Notes: a model not told the origin generated them from the letters alone. Counted from the first letter of the stretch, positions 1 through 10,339 are shown. The stretch is DNA of 64,000 bases from Paucibacter sp. Y2R2-4 (GCF_025717535.1 NZ_JAJIRO010000003.1:1-64000); one strand, 5' to 3'. Made by a program: numbers and translations.

Positions 1-62
1 CGGGTGCGGGTGCGGGTGCGGGTGCGGGTGCGGGTGCGGGTGCGGGTGCGGGTGCGGGTGCG
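1..62. repeat. Hexanucleotide tandem repeat (GGGTGC), at least 10 copies
   Basis: The first 60 bases are ten perfect copies of a 6-bp unit, and the array probably continues past the left edge. On the minus strand it encodes alternating Ala and Pro and forms the linker of the lipoprotein described in the next entry. On the plus strand it is a run of GGG triplets with 3-nt loops, a pattern that can fold as a G-quadruplex. Because the unit is six bases, copy-number changes would lengthen or shorten the linker without breaking the frame. Confidence 0.95.
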
Positions 63-217
63 GGAGCAGGACTCGGGCTGCCTTCACTGTTGCCGCCCCC
101 TCCGCACGCGCTCAGCATGGCGGCGCTTGTTGCCGCCAGCGCGGCGGCCATCAGCAAGTTGTCCGCCCCACGAGGGCGGCGATTGCGGGGGGAGCGAGAA
201 GATGGGGAAGGCTGCAT
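1..217 (-). CDS. Putative lipoprotein with Ala-Pro repeat linker, N-terminal fragment
   Basis: Partial gene running off the left edge. Read on the minus strand from an ATG at 217-215 (another in-frame ATG lies at 151-149), it gives an arginine-rich n-region, a hydrophobic Ala-rich segment and a lipobox-like MLSAC followed by GGGG. A short Ser/Gly/Pro stretch and then at least nine Ala-Pro pairs from the hexamer array follow, up to the edge. The C-terminal domain is outside the window, so the function is unknown. The signal sequence plus low-complexity linker suggests a lipoprotein whose functional domain is held away from the membrane. It is divergent from the histidine kinase. The start is uncertain because no convincing ribosome binding site is seen. 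Confidence 0.6.
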   Translation of the reverse strand, partial: MQPSPSSRSPRNRRPRGADNLLMAAALAATSAAMLSACGGGGNSEGSPSPAPAPAPAPAPAPAPAPAPAPAP

Positions 218-349
218 GGAAGGAGGTCTTGATGGAGTCAACGATCAGTGAAGGCCTTGCCTCGGCATGCTTGGCGCCAGAGACAAGGGCATGGCCCCGG
301 ATGCTATGGATACACTCGCGCCACCGTAATCGCTTCGGAGTTGACATCG

Positions 350-1984
350 ATGTCAACCGCAAGACGACACGGCCGCATGACGAGGAGTGTTGACCTGAAC
401 CGCCACCTGCCCACCCGCGCAAGAACTGCCCTCGCCTTGCTCGGCCTGCTTCTGGCCTTGTTGTGGGTCTCGGGCATTGCCGCAGCCTGGATGCTTGATC
501 GAGAGCGCGTGGACCGCGAAGTGCAGGATGAGCTGCATCGGATCAGCATCCTTGCCAACGCTGAACGGCAACGATTCTTCAGCGCCAGCGACTTTTGGCA
601 TGAGCACATCGTCCGCGGCGCCGACGGTCAACTCACGCTGGACCTGGGGTCGCCCGCCTTGCGAGCCGCCTGCCAGCGGCTGCGCGAGCAGGGCGCGCGC
701 TCGGCCCTGGTGTGGCAAGACCGGCGGTGGACCTGCGACCCTGCGGACAGCGGTTCGCCTGTGGTCAGCGCGCCCGGTGCCGATGAACACGCCACCCTCG
801 AGCGCATGGCCCGGCTGAGCTATCGGACGCCCGAGGACACGGTGCGCGTTCGGCTTGAGCCCGAGGACAGCGCGCCGGCTTGGCTGATGCCGGTGTGGGA
901 GGGCGCGCCGCCCTGGGCTGCAGAGGCTGGCGCCATGCCTGGGCGCGTCGTCGGCTACGTCCAGCTGGAGATGCCCATCGCCGCGATGATGGCCCGCGCC
1001 ACGTCGCGCTGGGAGCACTCCGCCCGCGTGCAGTACCGCGCGCTGGCTCTCGGCTCGGTGGGAACGCCGACCCGGGTGCTGTGGTCGCAGGGCTCGCTGC
1101 CGGTGCGGGCCTACACGGACTCGCTGGGCGCGGGCTTCTTGGATCTCGCCGGGTCGCCGCTGCCGATGCGGCTTTATGCGAGCCAAGCGCTCGAGCCGGT
1201 GGCGACCGTGATGCTGGGCACGGCCGCTGTGCTGGGCCTGTTGTTTGGCACGCTGTGGTGGCTCAGCTGGCGTCTGCTGGCCAGCCGCGTGCGCTTGGCC
1301 GAGGTGCTGGCGCGGCGCACGGCCAGGGCCCAGCACCGCCAGCGCGCCCTCGCCGACAGCCGCGAGGTGAACCGCGCGCTGGTGGGGGCGGCTCGCCAGG
1401 CCGGCGCCGTGGTGCGCCAGCGGCTGGGCGCCGAGTTGCACGACAACACCGGCCAATTGCTCACGGCCGCCCAGCTGCAGGCCCGACATTTGGCCCTGGT
1501 GGTCGACCCGGCGCTGCAGCCCGCTTGCGAGACCTTGGCCGACACCTTGCGCGATGCCGCACAGGCGGTGCGCGAACTGTCCCATGACTGGCACCTCGCA
1601 CCGACCCACCAGGCGGACGCTCCGGACCTGCTCGCCGAACTGGCTCGCCTGGCCGAACGCAGCCGACCGCTGCCGGTGGAATTGGTGCTGCCGCATGAAT
1701 TGCCAGCCTGGGATGCGGACGCTTGCCAAGCATTGCTTCGCATCGCACAGGAAGCCGTCAGCAATGCGCTGCGCCATGCGCGCGCCAGTGCCGTACGGCT
1801 GTTGCTGAGTCCGGGGCCCGATGAACTGCTGCGCATCGAAGATGACGGGGTCGGCTTTGATGCGGGCCGCGTCGAAAGCGGCGTGGGCCTCGCTTCGATG
1901 CGCGCGCGCGCGGCGACACTGGGAGCCCGCCTCGCGGTCGACCGCGCCAGTGGCTGGACGCGCGTCAGCGTCACAAGCACCTGA
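350..1984 (+). CDS. Sensor histidine kinase, NarX/DegS type (HisKA_3)
   Basis: Membrane sensor kinase that autophosphorylates and passes phosphate to a NarL-type regulator, most likely the next gene 83 bp downstream. The start chosen here (544 aa) has GGAG nine bases upstream; ATG 377 is an alternative. A first membrane helix lies at about residues 26-47, then an extracytoplasmic sensor region of about 235 residues with no domain I recognise, and a second helix at about 284-308. The dimerisation motif ELHDNTGQ holds the phospho-acceptor His364 and is typical of HisKA_3. The ATPase domain shows EAVSNALRHA (N box), DDGVGFD (G1) and GVGLASM (G2). The signal sensed cannot be told from the sequence. 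Confidence 0.93.
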   Translation: MSTARRHGRMTRSVDLNRHLPTRARTALALLGLLLALLWVSGIAAAWMLDRERVDREVQDELHRISILANAERQRFFSASDFWHEHIVRGADGQLTLDLGSPALRAACQRLREQGARSALVWQDRRWTCDPADSGSPVVSAPGADEHATLERMARLSYRTPEDTVRVRLEPEDSAPAWLMPVWEGAPPWAAEAGAMPGRVVGYVQLEMPIAAMMARATSRWEHSARVQYRALALGSVGTPTRVLWSQGSLPVRAYTDSLGAGFLDLAGSPLPMRLYASQALEPVATVMLGTAAVLGLLFGTLWWLSWRLLASRVRLAEVLARRTARAQHRQRALADSREVNRALVGAARQAGAVVRQRLGAELHDNTGQLLTAAQLQARHLALVVDPALQPACETLADTLRDAAQAVRELSHDWHLAPTHQADAPDLLAELARLAERSRPLPVELVLPHELPAWDADACQALLRIAQEAVSNALRHARASAVRLLLSPGPDELLRIEDDGVGFDAGRVESGVGLASMRARAATLGARLAVDRASGWTRVSVTST

Positions 1985-2067
1985 ACCTCGCGCCCGCCTC
2001 AGCGCCTTGCCGCACAAGCCCAAACGCCTTATCCAAGCCCGTTCCATGCCCTTTCCAAGCCTTTTCC

Positions 2068-2736
2068 ATGCCTGCTCCCTGCCCCTCTGACAAGGCCTTC
2101 GAGGAGAGTCCTTTTCTGCTGGTCGACGATCACCCGGTTGTGCGTGCCGGATTGGCGCAACTGCTGCGTCAAGCCTGGCCGCAGCGCGCCTGCGACGAGG
2201 CTGACACCGTGGCTGGCGGGCTGGCAGCGCTAGACACACAGCGCTATGCGCTGGTGGTGCTGGACCTGAAGCTGCGCCATGAAACAGGCCTGGACCTGCT
2301 GCACGCTCTGCGTGAGCGGACGGCCGTGCCGCCTGTCTTGGTGATGTCGATGCACGAGAGCCCAGCCCTGCTCAATGCCGCACTCAAGGCTGGCGCGCGC
2401 GGCTATGTATCCAAGCTTTCGGCCGCTGAGGAGCTGGCCAAGGCCGTGCGCAGCTTGCTGGAAGGCGGGCACTACTGGTCGAGCGCGGTGTTGGACGCCC
2501 TGGTTGGCGCTGAGCTGAGCCAAGGCGGTCTCCCGGCGCTGGCACCCCGCGAGTGGCAGGTCTTCACGCTGTTGGCGGAAGGCTGCGACAAGCCGGAAAT
2601 GGCAACACGGCTGGGTCTGAGCGAGAGCACCGTCGAGACCTATCGCCAGCGTCTGCGCAGCAAGCTGGGCCTGGCAGACAATCTGCAACTCGTCAAAGCG
2701 GCGGTGGAGCACTTCATCGCCAATGGCGCGCGCTGA
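2068..2736 (+). CDS. NarL/LuxR-family response regulator
   Basis: 222-aa two-domain response regulator. The N-terminal receiver has the acidic pair in LLVDDHPVV, the phospho-accepting Asp66 in VVLDLKLR, and a conserved Lys in GYVSK. The C-terminal LuxR-type helix-turn-helix (about residues 150-215) shows PREWQVFTLLAEG, then SESTVETYRQRLRSKLG. It follows the histidine kinase on the same strand, so the two should form one two-component system. Its targets are unknown; the TonB-dependent receptor that starts about 80 bp downstream is the obvious candidate. No strong ribosome binding site is visible before the start. Confidence 0.93.
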   Translation: MPAPCPSDKAFEESPFLLVDDHPVVRAGLAQLLRQAWPQRACDEADTVAGGLAALDTQRYALVVLDLKLRHETGLDLLHALRERTAVPPVLVMSMHESPALLNAALKAGARGYVSKLSAAEELAKAVRSLLEGGHYWSSAVLDALVGAELSQGGLPALAPREWQVFTLLAEGCDKPEMATRLGLSESTVETYRQRLRSKLGLADNLQLVKAAVEHFIANGAR

Positions 2737-2817
2737 GCGCTGCAGCGCCCGGACCCGCCCAGCGCGTCTGCGTCTGCTCAAGACGGCAGCCCGTCGCGCC
2801 CCAGTTTCCCCAACCCC

Positions 2818-5040
2818 ATGCCCCGATCTGCTTTTGCCATGAATTTGGATATCCGTCCGCTGTCGCGCCTTCCGTCCGTGCCCAAGGTCGATTGGACGCT
2901 GCGACTCCGCACAGCGCACGCGCTCCGCTTGAGCGCCCTAACCGCCCTGAGCGCCATGCTGGGTGGCGCCGTCTTGCTGAATGCTCAAGCACAAACCGTG
3001 CTGGAGCCGCAGTCTTTGGTCTCCAAGCGCGAAGCGACGGGACTGCTGGCCCTCGTGATCCACCGCGAGACGCTGGAGCGCACCGGCGCGCGCGATCTGG
3101 CCGCGGCACTGGCGCAATTGCCAGGCGTCGTGCTGGACCGCTCCGGCGAAGGCGAGGGCGACCCGCCACGCTTGTCTTTGCGCGGCATGAGCGGCGGCTA
3201 CACGCTGGTGCGGGTGAATGGCCTGCCGATGAAAACGCTGGGCCCCGGCCTCGCACTCGACGGGCTTTCCTTGGATCGCGTCGAGCGGGTGGAGGTGCGC
3301 ACAGCGCCGCGCGCCGCCGATGGGGGCGAGGCCGTGGCGGGCATCATTGACGTGGTCTTGCGCGAATCGGCGCCCCCCGGGGCCAGGCTGTCGACCGCCC
3401 TGCTGCCGCGCGGCAGCCGGCTGGGTGCCGAAGTCGGCTGGCGACAAGGCTGGGTGGGGGCCGGTTGGCAGGCGCAGCTGGGTGCCATGGGACGGGATGC
3501 GCCCTCGGCTTGGACCGACCGGGTCGGGCAACACATCGATTTCGCCGGGTCTGAGGCCCCGCCGCCCGCACGGATGGAAGATGCGCTGTCGCGCCATGCC
3601 TCGGACCGCGCGCTCGTGCTGGACGCCACGCTGCAGGCCATCAGCGACAACGATCAATGGCTCCTCAAGCTGATGCGTTCCGCTGACGATGCATCCCAGC
3701 GCACCGCCACCCGGCATGCGCTGCACCAGGCACCGTTCCCGCCCGACGACGAGGGCAGCGATTTGCAGTGGACCGAACGACGCGTCACCGAAATGGCGAA
3801 CGCGAGCTGGCGCCGGCACGGCACGACGACGCTGTCCATCGACGCTTGGCTGCGCCGCGACCGCAATGACAGCACTGGGCAACAGCTCGCCGTCGGCGCC
3901 GCGCCCGACAACGCCGATCGCTGGGCCGACCAGCAACATGAACACGAATGGCGCGCTGCCGCCACTTTGGAGCGCGAATTGACGCCCCAATGGGTGTTGG
4001 CGGCCGGCGCTCAGCTCGGCGCTTCCGAGTCGTGCACGGTCAGCGAAGGTGACGAAGGCCCCCAACCCTGCCAGCGCCGGCGTCAACCGGCCCTCTGGGG
4101 CGAGTTGCAATGGAAGCCAGACGCCTTGCATCAGCTGGTGCTGGGGCTCCGACGCGAGGGCAGTCAGCTCGAGGGTATTGCCAGCCCGCGCAATGATCGG
4201 TTCACCCTGCTCAATCTGGGATGGCAGCAGACCTTGAGCGCAGCCCATGCACTGCGGCTGGAAGCCTCGCTCGCGGGCAGCATGCGGCTGCCGCGCTTGC
4301 GTGAGTTGCATGACGGCGTGCGTGAGCGTGCCGGTACGCTGAGCTATCCAGATTTAGTCGGCAACCCGGCGCTGCGCCCCGAGCGTGTGAACAGCGCCGA
4401 GCTGGCACTTGCTGGCTCGCTTGCTGCGGCATGGACCGGCCGCGTGGGCGTGTTTGGGCGGCACTTCGACGATGCGATGCAGCCTGTGCTTTCACCCACG
4501 GCAGACGGCCGCTGGCAGCAGCAGACGCGCAATGTCGGGCGCGTGCGCAGCACCGGGCTGGAGCTGTCGGCCGAGGGGCGGCTCCTGCCGGGGTGGCAGC
4601 TGTCCCTCAGCCACGCCTTGTACCGATCCACGGTCGAGGCTCTGCCGGCGCCGGACAACCGCCTCGTCGGCCAGCCATCGGCGCGCACCACCCTGTCCCT
4701 GCAGGGCGGGCTTGCCGCTTGGCAGCTGAACGCGGCGCTTCGCTGGCAGCCTGGCTACGCGGCGCGCACGACGGCGGTGCAGACGCTGCAGCGCGATGCC
4801 GAATTGCGGCTGGACTTGGGCGTTCAGACCGAGCTGCCGGCGTTTTGGCGCAGCGCTTCCAACGCCACCGCAGCACAGGCACAACAGCCGGTGCGCCTGC
4901 GCATCGGCGCGACCGATATCGGGCCCCGCAATCCAGGCAGCGAGCTGAGCTGGACCGACGAAGCAGGCAATCGTCGGCGCAGCCGCTTCTCGGCCGATCG
5001 TCCGCCGGTCCTGAAGGTGTCGCTCGACTGGCCGGTTTGA
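2818..5040 (+). CDS. TonB-dependent outer-membrane receptor
   Basis: 740-aa outer-membrane receptor that should import a ligand with energy from TonB-ExbB-ExbD. A hydrophobic signal segment ends near residue 60 (AQAQT). The plug domain follows (about residues 75-190), with the family patterns LPGVVLDR, SLRGM, VRVNGLP and VERVEV. The rest is a beta-barrel of alternating strands rich in aromatic and charged residues. ATG 2839 is an equally possible start. The last residue is Val, not the common Phe. The ligand cannot be predicted. Its place directly after a two-component system suggests regulated expression. Confidence 0.88.
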   Translation: MPRSAFAMNLDIRPLSRLPSVPKVDWTLRLRTAHALRLSALTALSAMLGGAVLLNAQAQTVLEPQSLVSKREATGLLALVIHRETLERTGARDLAAALAQLPGVVLDRSGEGEGDPPRLSLRGMSGGYTLVRVNGLPMKTLGPGLALDGLSLDRVERVEVRTAPRAADGGEAVAGIIDVVLRESAPPGARLSTALLPRGSRLGAEVGWRQGWVGAGWQAQLGAMGRDAPSAWTDRVGQHIDFAGSEAPPPARMEDALSRHASDRALVLDATLQAISDNDQWLLKLMRSADDASQRTATRHALHQAPFPPDDEGSDLQWTERRVTEMANASWRRHGTTTLSIDAWLRRDRNDSTGQQLAVGAAPDNADRWADQQHEHEWRAAATLERELTPQWVLAAGAQLGASESCTVSEGDEGPQPCQRRRQPALWGELQWKPDALHQLVLGLRREGSQLEGIASPRNDRFTLLNLGWQQTLSAAHALRLEASLAGSMRLPRLRELHDGVRERAGTLSYPDLVGNPALRPERVNSAELALAGSLAAAWTGRVGVFGRHFDDAMQPVLSPTADGRWQQQTRNVGRVRSTGLELSAEGRLLPGWQLSLSHALYRSTVEALPAPDNRLVGQPSARTTLSLQGGLAAWQLNAALRWQPGYAARTTAVQTLQRDAELRLDLGVQTELPAFWRSASNATAAQAQQPVRLRIGATDIGPRNPGSELSWTDEAGNRRRSRFSADRPPVLKVSLDWPV

Positions 5041-5121
5041 AGATCGGCGACGCGGGGTGACGATGGCCCGAAGCACGTGAGCACGGCAGCCGGGGGTCTG
5101 TCTTGACCGACAATCTGGCCC

Positions 5122-6498
5122 ATGCTTGCCCGTCATCAAGACCCCATCGCCGCCATCGCCACCGCCCCTGGACGCGGGGCCGTGGGCATCGTGCGGGTGT
5201 CCTCCCCGCAAGACCTGACCCCTTTGGTGGAGGCGATTTGCGGCCGAGCCTTGCGAGCGCGTGAAGCAACCTATCTGCCGTTTCGAGACGCGACCGGCGT
5301 GGCCATCGACCAAGGCCTGGCCCTGCTGTTCCCGGCGCCGCATTCCTATACCGGCGAGCATGTGTTGGAGTTGCAAGCCCATGGCGGCCCGGTGGTGCTG
5401 CAGCTGCTGTTGGCACGCTGCTTGGAAGCTGGCGCCGAGCTGAAGATTCGCCTCGCCGAGCCGGGTGAGTTCACCCAACGGGCTTTTCTCAATGGCAAGC
5501 TGGACCTGGCCCAGGCCGAAGCCGTCAGCGACCTGATCGACGCCAGCACCGAGGCTGCGGCGCGCAGCGCCGGCCGCGCGCTGGCGGGTGCGCTCTCCCA
5601 CGAGGTGGGCGAGCTGCGCGATGCGCTGATCAAGCTGCGCATGCTGGTGGAGGCCACGCTGGACTTTCCTGAAGAGGAAATCGATTTCCTGCAGCAAGCC
5701 GACGCGCTGGGCCGGCTGGCGCGCTTGCAAGAGCGGCTCGAAGCCGTGCTGGATCGCACCCAGCAAGGCGCGCTTTTGCGCGAAGGCATCAAGGTCGTCT
5801 TGGCCGGGCAGCCGAATGTGGGCAAGAGCTCGCTGTTGAACGCCTTGGCCGGGGCCGAGCTGGCCATCGTCACGCCGATTGCCGGCACCACCCGAGACAA
5901 GGTCAGCCAGACGATTCAGATCGAAGGCGTACCGCTGCACATCAGCGACACCGCCGGCCTGCGCGACACCGAGGATGAAGTCGAGCGCATCGGCGTGGCT
6001 CGCAGCTGGGAAGCCATTGAGGATGCGGACGTGTTGCTGTTCATGCACGATCTGACGCGCCTGGGCCAAGCCGAGTACGAAGCCGAGGACAAGCTGATCT
6101 CGGCCCGCTTGGCGCAAGTGCCGCCCGAGCGCATCGTGCAGGTCTTCAACAAGGCCGATGCGGCCCACACCGAGGCGCTGCCCGGAGGCGCTTTGCGGAT
6201 GTCGGCCAAGTCCGGCGCAGGCTTGGCCGAATTGCGCCAGCGCCTGCTGCAGCAAGTGGGTTGGCATGCCACGCCCGAAGGCGTGTTCATCGCGCGCGAA
6301 CGCCATGTGCAATCGCTCAAGCGCACCCGCGAACATCTGTCGCAAGCGATGGCAGTGGCGCATCTGCAGCCACCAGCACTCGACTTATTGGCGGAAGAGT
6401 TACGCCTGTCTCACGACGCGCTGGGCGAGATCACCGGCGCCTTCTCGGTCGACGATTTGCTCGGCGAGATCTTCAGCAAATTCTGTATCGGCAAGTGA
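5122..6498 (+). CDS. mnmE: tRNA modification GTPase MnmE
   Basis: With MnmG, this GTPase installs the (carboxymethyl)aminomethyl group on wobble uridine U34 of certain tRNAs. The 458-aa length is typical. The N-terminal tetrahydrofolate-binding domain begins with [17 protein letters not shown]. The G domain has G1 [10 protein letters not shown]2 GTTRD, G3 DTAG and G4 NKAD. The protein ends in the FCIGK motif that carries the catalytic Cys. In most relatives mnmE follows rpmH-rnpA-yidC; here a TonB receptor and a two-component system lie upstream. Its partner mnmG is about 50 kb away in the same window. Confidence 0.98.
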   Translation: MLARHQDPIAAIATAPGRGAVGIVRVSSPQDLTPLVEAICGRALRAREATYLPFRDATGVAIDQGLALLFPAPHSYTGEHVLELQAHGGPVVLQLLLARCLEAGAELKIRLAEPGEFTQRAFLNGKLDLAQAEAVSDLIDASTEAAARSAGRALAGALSHEVGELRDALIKLRMLVEATLDFPEEEIDFLQQADALGRLARLQERLEAVLDRTQQGALLREGIKVVLAGQPNVGKSSLLNALAGAELAIVTPIAGTTRDKVSQTIQIEGVPLHISDTAGLRDTEDEVERIGVARSWEAIEDADVLLFMHDLTRLGQAEYEAEDKLISARLAQVPPERIVQVFNKADAAHTEALPGGALRMSAKSGAGLAELRQRLLQQVGWHATPEGVFIARERHVQSLKRTREHLSQAMAVAHLQPPALDLLAEELRLSHDALGEITGAFSVDDLLGEIFSKFCIGK

Positions 6499-6520
6499 GG
6501 CTCGGCCTTGCGCCGAGCGA

Positions 6521-6754
6521 TCAACGCCCGTGCGGGAAGGTCGATTTGGCAGTGGGCTTCTTCACGCCTTTGCCCTGGGCGACCCACATCTTGTAAGCGG
6601 CCGGGGTCAGTTCGCGCTTCATCAGCTGCACCAGCTCACCCTCGCCCAAAGCGTGTTGCAAGAACACCTTCCGAAAGGGCGGCGTGTCTTCCCAAGCCGT
6701 CTTGATGATGGCTTGGATTTGCTCGGGGCTGAGGCGGGGGATTGTTTTGGCCAT
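6521..6754 (-). CDS. DUF2805/TIGR03643 family small protein
   Basis: 77-aa protein with no known function. It matches the DUF2805 pattern as I know it: LSPEQIQAIIKTAWED, then LVQLMKRELTP and YKMW, followed by a basic tail. The spacing resembles a small helical, possibly helix-turn-helix-like fold, but no biochemical role is established. It is convergent with mnmE (22 bp between stops) and lies just downstream of apt on the same strand (22 bp), so it may be co-transcribed with apt. Confidence 0.8.
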   Translation of the reverse strand: MAKTIPRLSPEQIQAIIKTAWEDTPPFRKVFLQHALGEGELVQLMKRELTPAAYKMWVAQGKGVKKPTAKSTFPHGR

Positions 6755-6776
6755 GGCTCAATTGTCCGTCAAAGCG

Positions 6777-7325
6777 TCAATGGCCCTCGAACTCGAGCAA
6801 GGTGAACAGCGGCAAGCCGGCCGCTCGCAGCTTGGCGGAGCCGCCGAGCTCGGGCAGGTCGACGATGCAAGCCCCTTCGATCACCTCGGCGCCCAGGCGC
6901 TGCAAGAGCTTGGCACCGGCCATCATGGTGCCGCCGGTGGCGATCAAATCATCGATCAAGACGACCCGGTCGCCCGGCTTGACGGCATCGGTGTGCATCT
7001 CCACCGTGGCGCTGCCGTATTCCAACTCATAACTCTCTTCCACCGTGGTGAAGGGTAGCTTGCCCTTCTTGCGAATCGGCACAAAACCCAGGCCCAGCTC
7101 ATAAGCCAGCACCGAGCCGATGATGAAGCCGCGCGCATCCAGCCCGGCAATCGCCGTCGGTCGGGCATCAAAGTAGCGGTGCACAAACTGATCGATCAGC
7201 ACCCGGAATACGCGTGGGTTGGAGAGCAGCGGCGTGATGTCGCGGAACTGCACGCCGGGCGCGGGCCAATCAGGCACGGTGCGGATGTGGCTGCGGATGT
7301 AGTCGGCGGGGCTGATCGTGGACAT
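6777..7325 (-). CDS. apt: Adenine phosphoribosyltransferase
   Basis: Converts adenine and PRPP to AMP in purine salvage. The start chosen ([10 protein letters not shown], 182 aa) gives the normal family length; an upstream TTG would add 23 residues with no family resemblance. The type I PRTase features are clear: [11 protein letters not shown] near the middle, the flexible-loop region RKKGKLPF, and the PRPP-binding motif [14 protein letters not shown]. It is cytoplasmic. Confidence 0.97.
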   Translation of the reverse strand: MSTISPADYIRSHIRTVPDWPAPGVQFRDITPLLSNPRVFRVLIDQFVHRYFDARPTAIAGLDARGFIIGSVLAYELGLGFVPIRKKGKLPFTTVEESYELEYGSATVEMHTDAVKPGDRVVLIDDLIATGGTMMAGAKLLQRLGAEVIEGACIVDLPELGGSAKLRAAGLPLFTLLEFEGH

Positions 7326-7423
7326 GGGGAAGGGCTCGCTGAAGCTGGGGCCGCGCTGAGTAGCGGGAAGACCGCGGCGGCGAATAGCCCGCATCGTAGC
7401 GGCTTGCGCCGCGGCGGGCAGCC

Positions 7424-8977
7424 TCAGGCCGCCAGCTCGCTGCTGACCATGCGTGAGCGACCACCCTGCTTGGCGGCGTAGAGCGCAGCGTCGGCCCGCT
7501 CCAACATGGGCAGCCCGTTGGAATGCGTATCGGCGATGCAGGCAGCCACGCCAATGCTGAGGCTCAGGCGCCGACGCATTGGCGCGGCTTCATGGGGGAT
7601 GGCGGCCAAGCGAATGCTGTCCAAGCAGCGTTGAGCCACCACCTGGGCCTCGGCCAAATCACACTCGGCCAGCAAGATGACAAACTCCTCGCCACCATAA
7701 CGGCACACCGCATCGGAGCTGCGACCGGCACAAGCGCGCAGCAGGTCGGCCACCCGACGCAAGCAATCGTCTCCGGCCACATGACCATAACGGTCATTGA
7801 AAAGCTTGAAGTGATCAATGTCCACCATGATGCAGGCCAGCGAATGGCCATGCCGCGCGCTGCGCTGCCACTCTTGTTGCAAGAGCTGGTCGAAGTAGCG
7901 ACGGTTGCCCACGCCGGTCAGACCGTCGGTGATGGACTGTCGCGCCAGCAAAGCATTGGCCTCTTTCAACTCGGTCTCTTGGCGCTTGCGCTCGCTGAGG
8001 TCGGTGATGACGCATACAAAGCGATGGGTGGTCTCGGTCTTGACCTCGGCCACACTGAGTTGCAAGGTCAAGAGCCGGCCATCGCGGTGCCGCGCGCTCA
8101 GTTCCTGCGGGCGGCCCAGCATGGCGGCCGGACTCAGGCGCTCGCCCATCCAGATGCCAAAAAGCAGATCGATATGGCTGCCCTGCAGCTCCGGGGCGCT
8201 GAAGCCGAAGAGCGCCTCGGCCGCCGGGTTCAGCTCCAGCACATGGCCGGCCGTGTCCAAGGTCAAGACGCCATTGGGCGTGGCGCGCACAAAGGCCGTC
8301 AAATGCGCCTTGCTGGCCGCCAAGCGTTGCTGCTCGCGCACCAGATCGCTGACATCCATGCGAACGCCAATCGTGCCACCCGAGGGCAAGGGCCGCTCAT
8401 AGACCCGAATCCAACGGTCACTGGGCAGTTGCAGATGCTGCAAGAGCGGTTCGGCAGCAGCGTCAGCGCGCAGACGACGCGCGGCGATGCGCTCGGCCAA
8501 CCAGTCCTCCTCACGACCCACCGCCCCGGGCACGCAACCCCGGCGGATAGACGTGCGCACCAGTTCTTCAAAGCGCACGCCAATCTTGAGATCCGCTTGC
8601 ATATGCGGATAGATGTGCAAGAGCTGAGGGTTGAAGGCCACCAGACGATCTTCTTCATCAAAGATTTCGACGCTGGCGGGCAGGGCGGCAATGGCTTCAT
8701 CCAGAGTGCTGCGGACTTTTGCTGCCGTGCGCTGCGCGCCGCGCAAGGCCCGCAAGCCCAGCAGGGCGGTCAGCACCGCCATCAACAAGGCGGCGCAAGC
8801 CAGCCCCAGCACCCAGGCACCCAAAGCACTCGTACCGCCGCCGCTGACCTCGAACCAAGGGCCGCGTGCCACCAGCACCACCAAAGCCAACATCGAGCCC
8901 AAACACGCCGTCAACGCCAAGCCCAAGGCGGATGGCGCGACTGAAACACTGGGCTGGGTGGACGAGGTGGCTTTCAT
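7424..8977 (-). CDS. Membrane diguanylate cyclase with two PAS domains
   Basis: 517-aa protein predicted to make cyclic di-GMP from GTP. Two hydrophobic helices (about residues 18-40 and 48-70) anchor it in the membrane with only a short loop between them. A PAS_7-type domain starts near residue 90 ([18 protein letters not shown]). A second PAS domain follows ([25 protein letters not shown]). The C-terminal GGDEF domain has the active-site form GGEEF. An RSSD motif five residues before it fits the product-inhibition I-site RxxD. There is no EAL or HD-GYP domain. It lies alone between apt and the acyl-CoA dehydrogenase. Confidence 0.95.
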   Translation of the reverse strand: MKATSSTQPSVSVAPSALGLALTACLGSMLALVVLVARGPWFEVSGGGTSALGAWVLGLACAALLMAVLTALLGLRALRGAQRTAAKVRSTLDEAIAALPASVEIFDEEDRLVAFNPQLLHIYPHMQADLKIGVRFEELVRTSIRRGCVPGAVGREEDWLAERIAARRLRADAAAEPLLQHLQLPSDRWIRVYERPLPSGGTIGVRMDVSDLVREQQRLAASKAHLTAFVRATPNGVLTLDTAGHVLELNPAAEALFGFSAPELQGSHIDLLFGIWMGERLSPAAMLGRPQELSARHRDGRLLTLQLSVAEVKTETTHRFVCVITDLSERKRQETELKEANALLARQSITDGLTGVGNRRYFDQLLQQEWQRSARHGHSLACIMVDIDHFKLFNDRYGHVAGDDCLRRVADLLRACAGRSSDAVCRYGGEEFVILLAECDLAEAQVVAQRCLDSIRLAAIPHEAAPMRRRLSLSIGVAACIADTHSNGLPMLERADAALYAAKQGGRSRMVSSELAA

Positions 8978-9076
8978 TGCCGCTCAGGCTATCGCAAGCC
9001 TCAGCGCAGGCACCATCCCCCCACAAGGAGGGGCTGTTTCGATCGCGCGACAAAGCGCCCCCGGGAAATCCCTAGG

Positions 9077-10339
9077 CTAGCTGCCGCGCGTTACCGGCAT
9101 CTCGATCTCGCTGGCCACTTGGCGCATATGGCGTGCCAATTCCAGCTTGGCCAATGAGTTGCGGTGGACCTCGTCCGGGCCATCGGCCAGCCGCAAGGTG
9201 CGCTGGTGAGCCCACATCATGGCCAAAGGCGTGTCATCGCTGACGCCCATCGCGCCATGCACCTGAATCGCCCAATCGATGACCTTCAGCGCCATGCTGG
9301 GCGCCACGATCTTGATCATGGCGATCTCGGCCTTGGCGACCTTGTTGCCCACTGTGTCCATCATGTAGGCGGCCTTCAAGGTCAAAAGACGGGCCTGCTC
9401 AATGCTGCAGCGCGCCTCGGCGATGCGCTCTTGGGTGACGGTCTGCTGGGCAATCGGCTCGCCAAAAGCCACGCGGGCGATAGCGCGCTGACACATCAGT
9501 TCCAGCGCCCGCTCGGCCGCGCCGATGCTGCGCATGCAATGGTGGATGCGGCCGGGGCCCAAGCGCCCCTGGGCAATTTCAAAGCCGCGCCCTTCACCCA
9601 GCAAGAGATTGCTGGCCGGCACGCGCACCTCTTTCAGTTCGATCTCCATATGGCCATGCGGCGCATCGTCATAGCCAAACACGCTCAAGGGGCGCTTGAC
9701 CCTCACCCCTGGCGTATCGGCCGGCACCACGATCATGGACTGCTGCTCATGGCGGCCGGCTTCCGGATTGGTCTTGCCCATCACGATATAGACCGCACAA
9801 CGCGGGTCGCCCGCGCCGCTGGACCACCACTTGCTGCCGTTGATCACGTAGTCATCGCCATCCCGCTCGATGCGGCATTGGATATTGGTCGCGTCGCTGG
9901 AGGCCACCTCGGGCTCGGTCATCAAGAAGGCCGAGCGGATCTCGCCGCGCAGCAGCGGCTCCAGCCATTGGTTTTTCAAATCTTCTGAGGCGTAGCGTTC
10001 CAGCGTTTCCATATTGCCGGTGTCCGGTGCCGAGGCATTGAAGACCTCGGCCGCCCAACTGACCCGGCCCATGATTTCGCACAGCGGCGCGTACTCCAGA
10101 TTCGACAAGCCTTCGGGCGCCCGGCTGGAGCGGGGCAAAAACAAATTCCACAGGCCGGCGGCACGCGCCAGCGGCTTCAGCTCTTCGACCAGCCGAGTCG
10201 GCACCCATGCGTTGCCAGCCCGTCGGTTGGCATCCACTTCCTCGAAAAAGCGCCGCTCATTCGGGTAGATATGAGCTTCAAAAAAAGCCAACAGGCGCGC
10301 TTGCAGGTCCTGGACCTTGGGGCTGTAGTCAAAGTTCAT
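9077..10339 (-). CDS. Acyl-CoA dehydrogenase family protein (ACAD10/11-like)
   Basis: FAD-dependent alpha,beta-dehydrogenation of an acyl-CoA. The start MNFDYSP has an AAAGAG sequence about nine bases upstream and gives 420 aa. N-terminal helical, middle beta ([28 protein letters not shown]) and C-terminal helical domains are all present. The segment [10 protein letters not shown] carries an Asp where medium-chain enzymes use a catalytic Glu, as in the ACAD10/11 group. The substrate is unknown. It is divergent from gshA. The reverse strand is also open over much of its length, but the family match fixes the coding strand. Confidence 0.93.
   Translation of the reverse strand: MNFDYSPKVQDLQARLLAFFEAHIYPNERRFFEEVDANRRAGNAWVPTRLVEELKPLARAAGLWNLFLPRSSRAPEGLSNLEYAPLCEIMGRVSWAAEVFNASAPDTGNMETLERYASEDLKNQWLEPLLRGEIRSAFLMTEPEVASSDATNIQCRIERDGDDYVINGSKWWSSGAGDPRCAVYIVMGKTNPEAGRHEQQSMIVVPADTPGVRVKRPLSVFGYDDAPHGHMEIELKEVRVPASNLLLGEGRGFEIAQGRLGPGRIHHCMRSIGAAERALELMCQRAIARVAFGEPIAQQTVTQERIAEARCSIEQARLLTLKAAYMMDTVGNKVAKAEIAMIKIVAPSMALKVIDWAIQVHGAMGVSDDTPLAMMWAHQRTLRLADGPDEVHRNSLAKLELARHMRQVASEIEMPVTRGS

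Noticed and set aside
353-2239. 628-codon open frame on the minus strand
   Set aside because: It is antisense to the histidine kinase and has composition typical of a GC-rich shadow frame, with no recognisable motif.
4492-6363. 623-codon open frame on the minus strand
   Set aside because: It lies opposite the TonB receptor and mnmE, both firmly identified.
7326-7394. N-terminal extension of apt
   Set aside because: The added 23 residues are not like the family, and the internal start gives the normal length.
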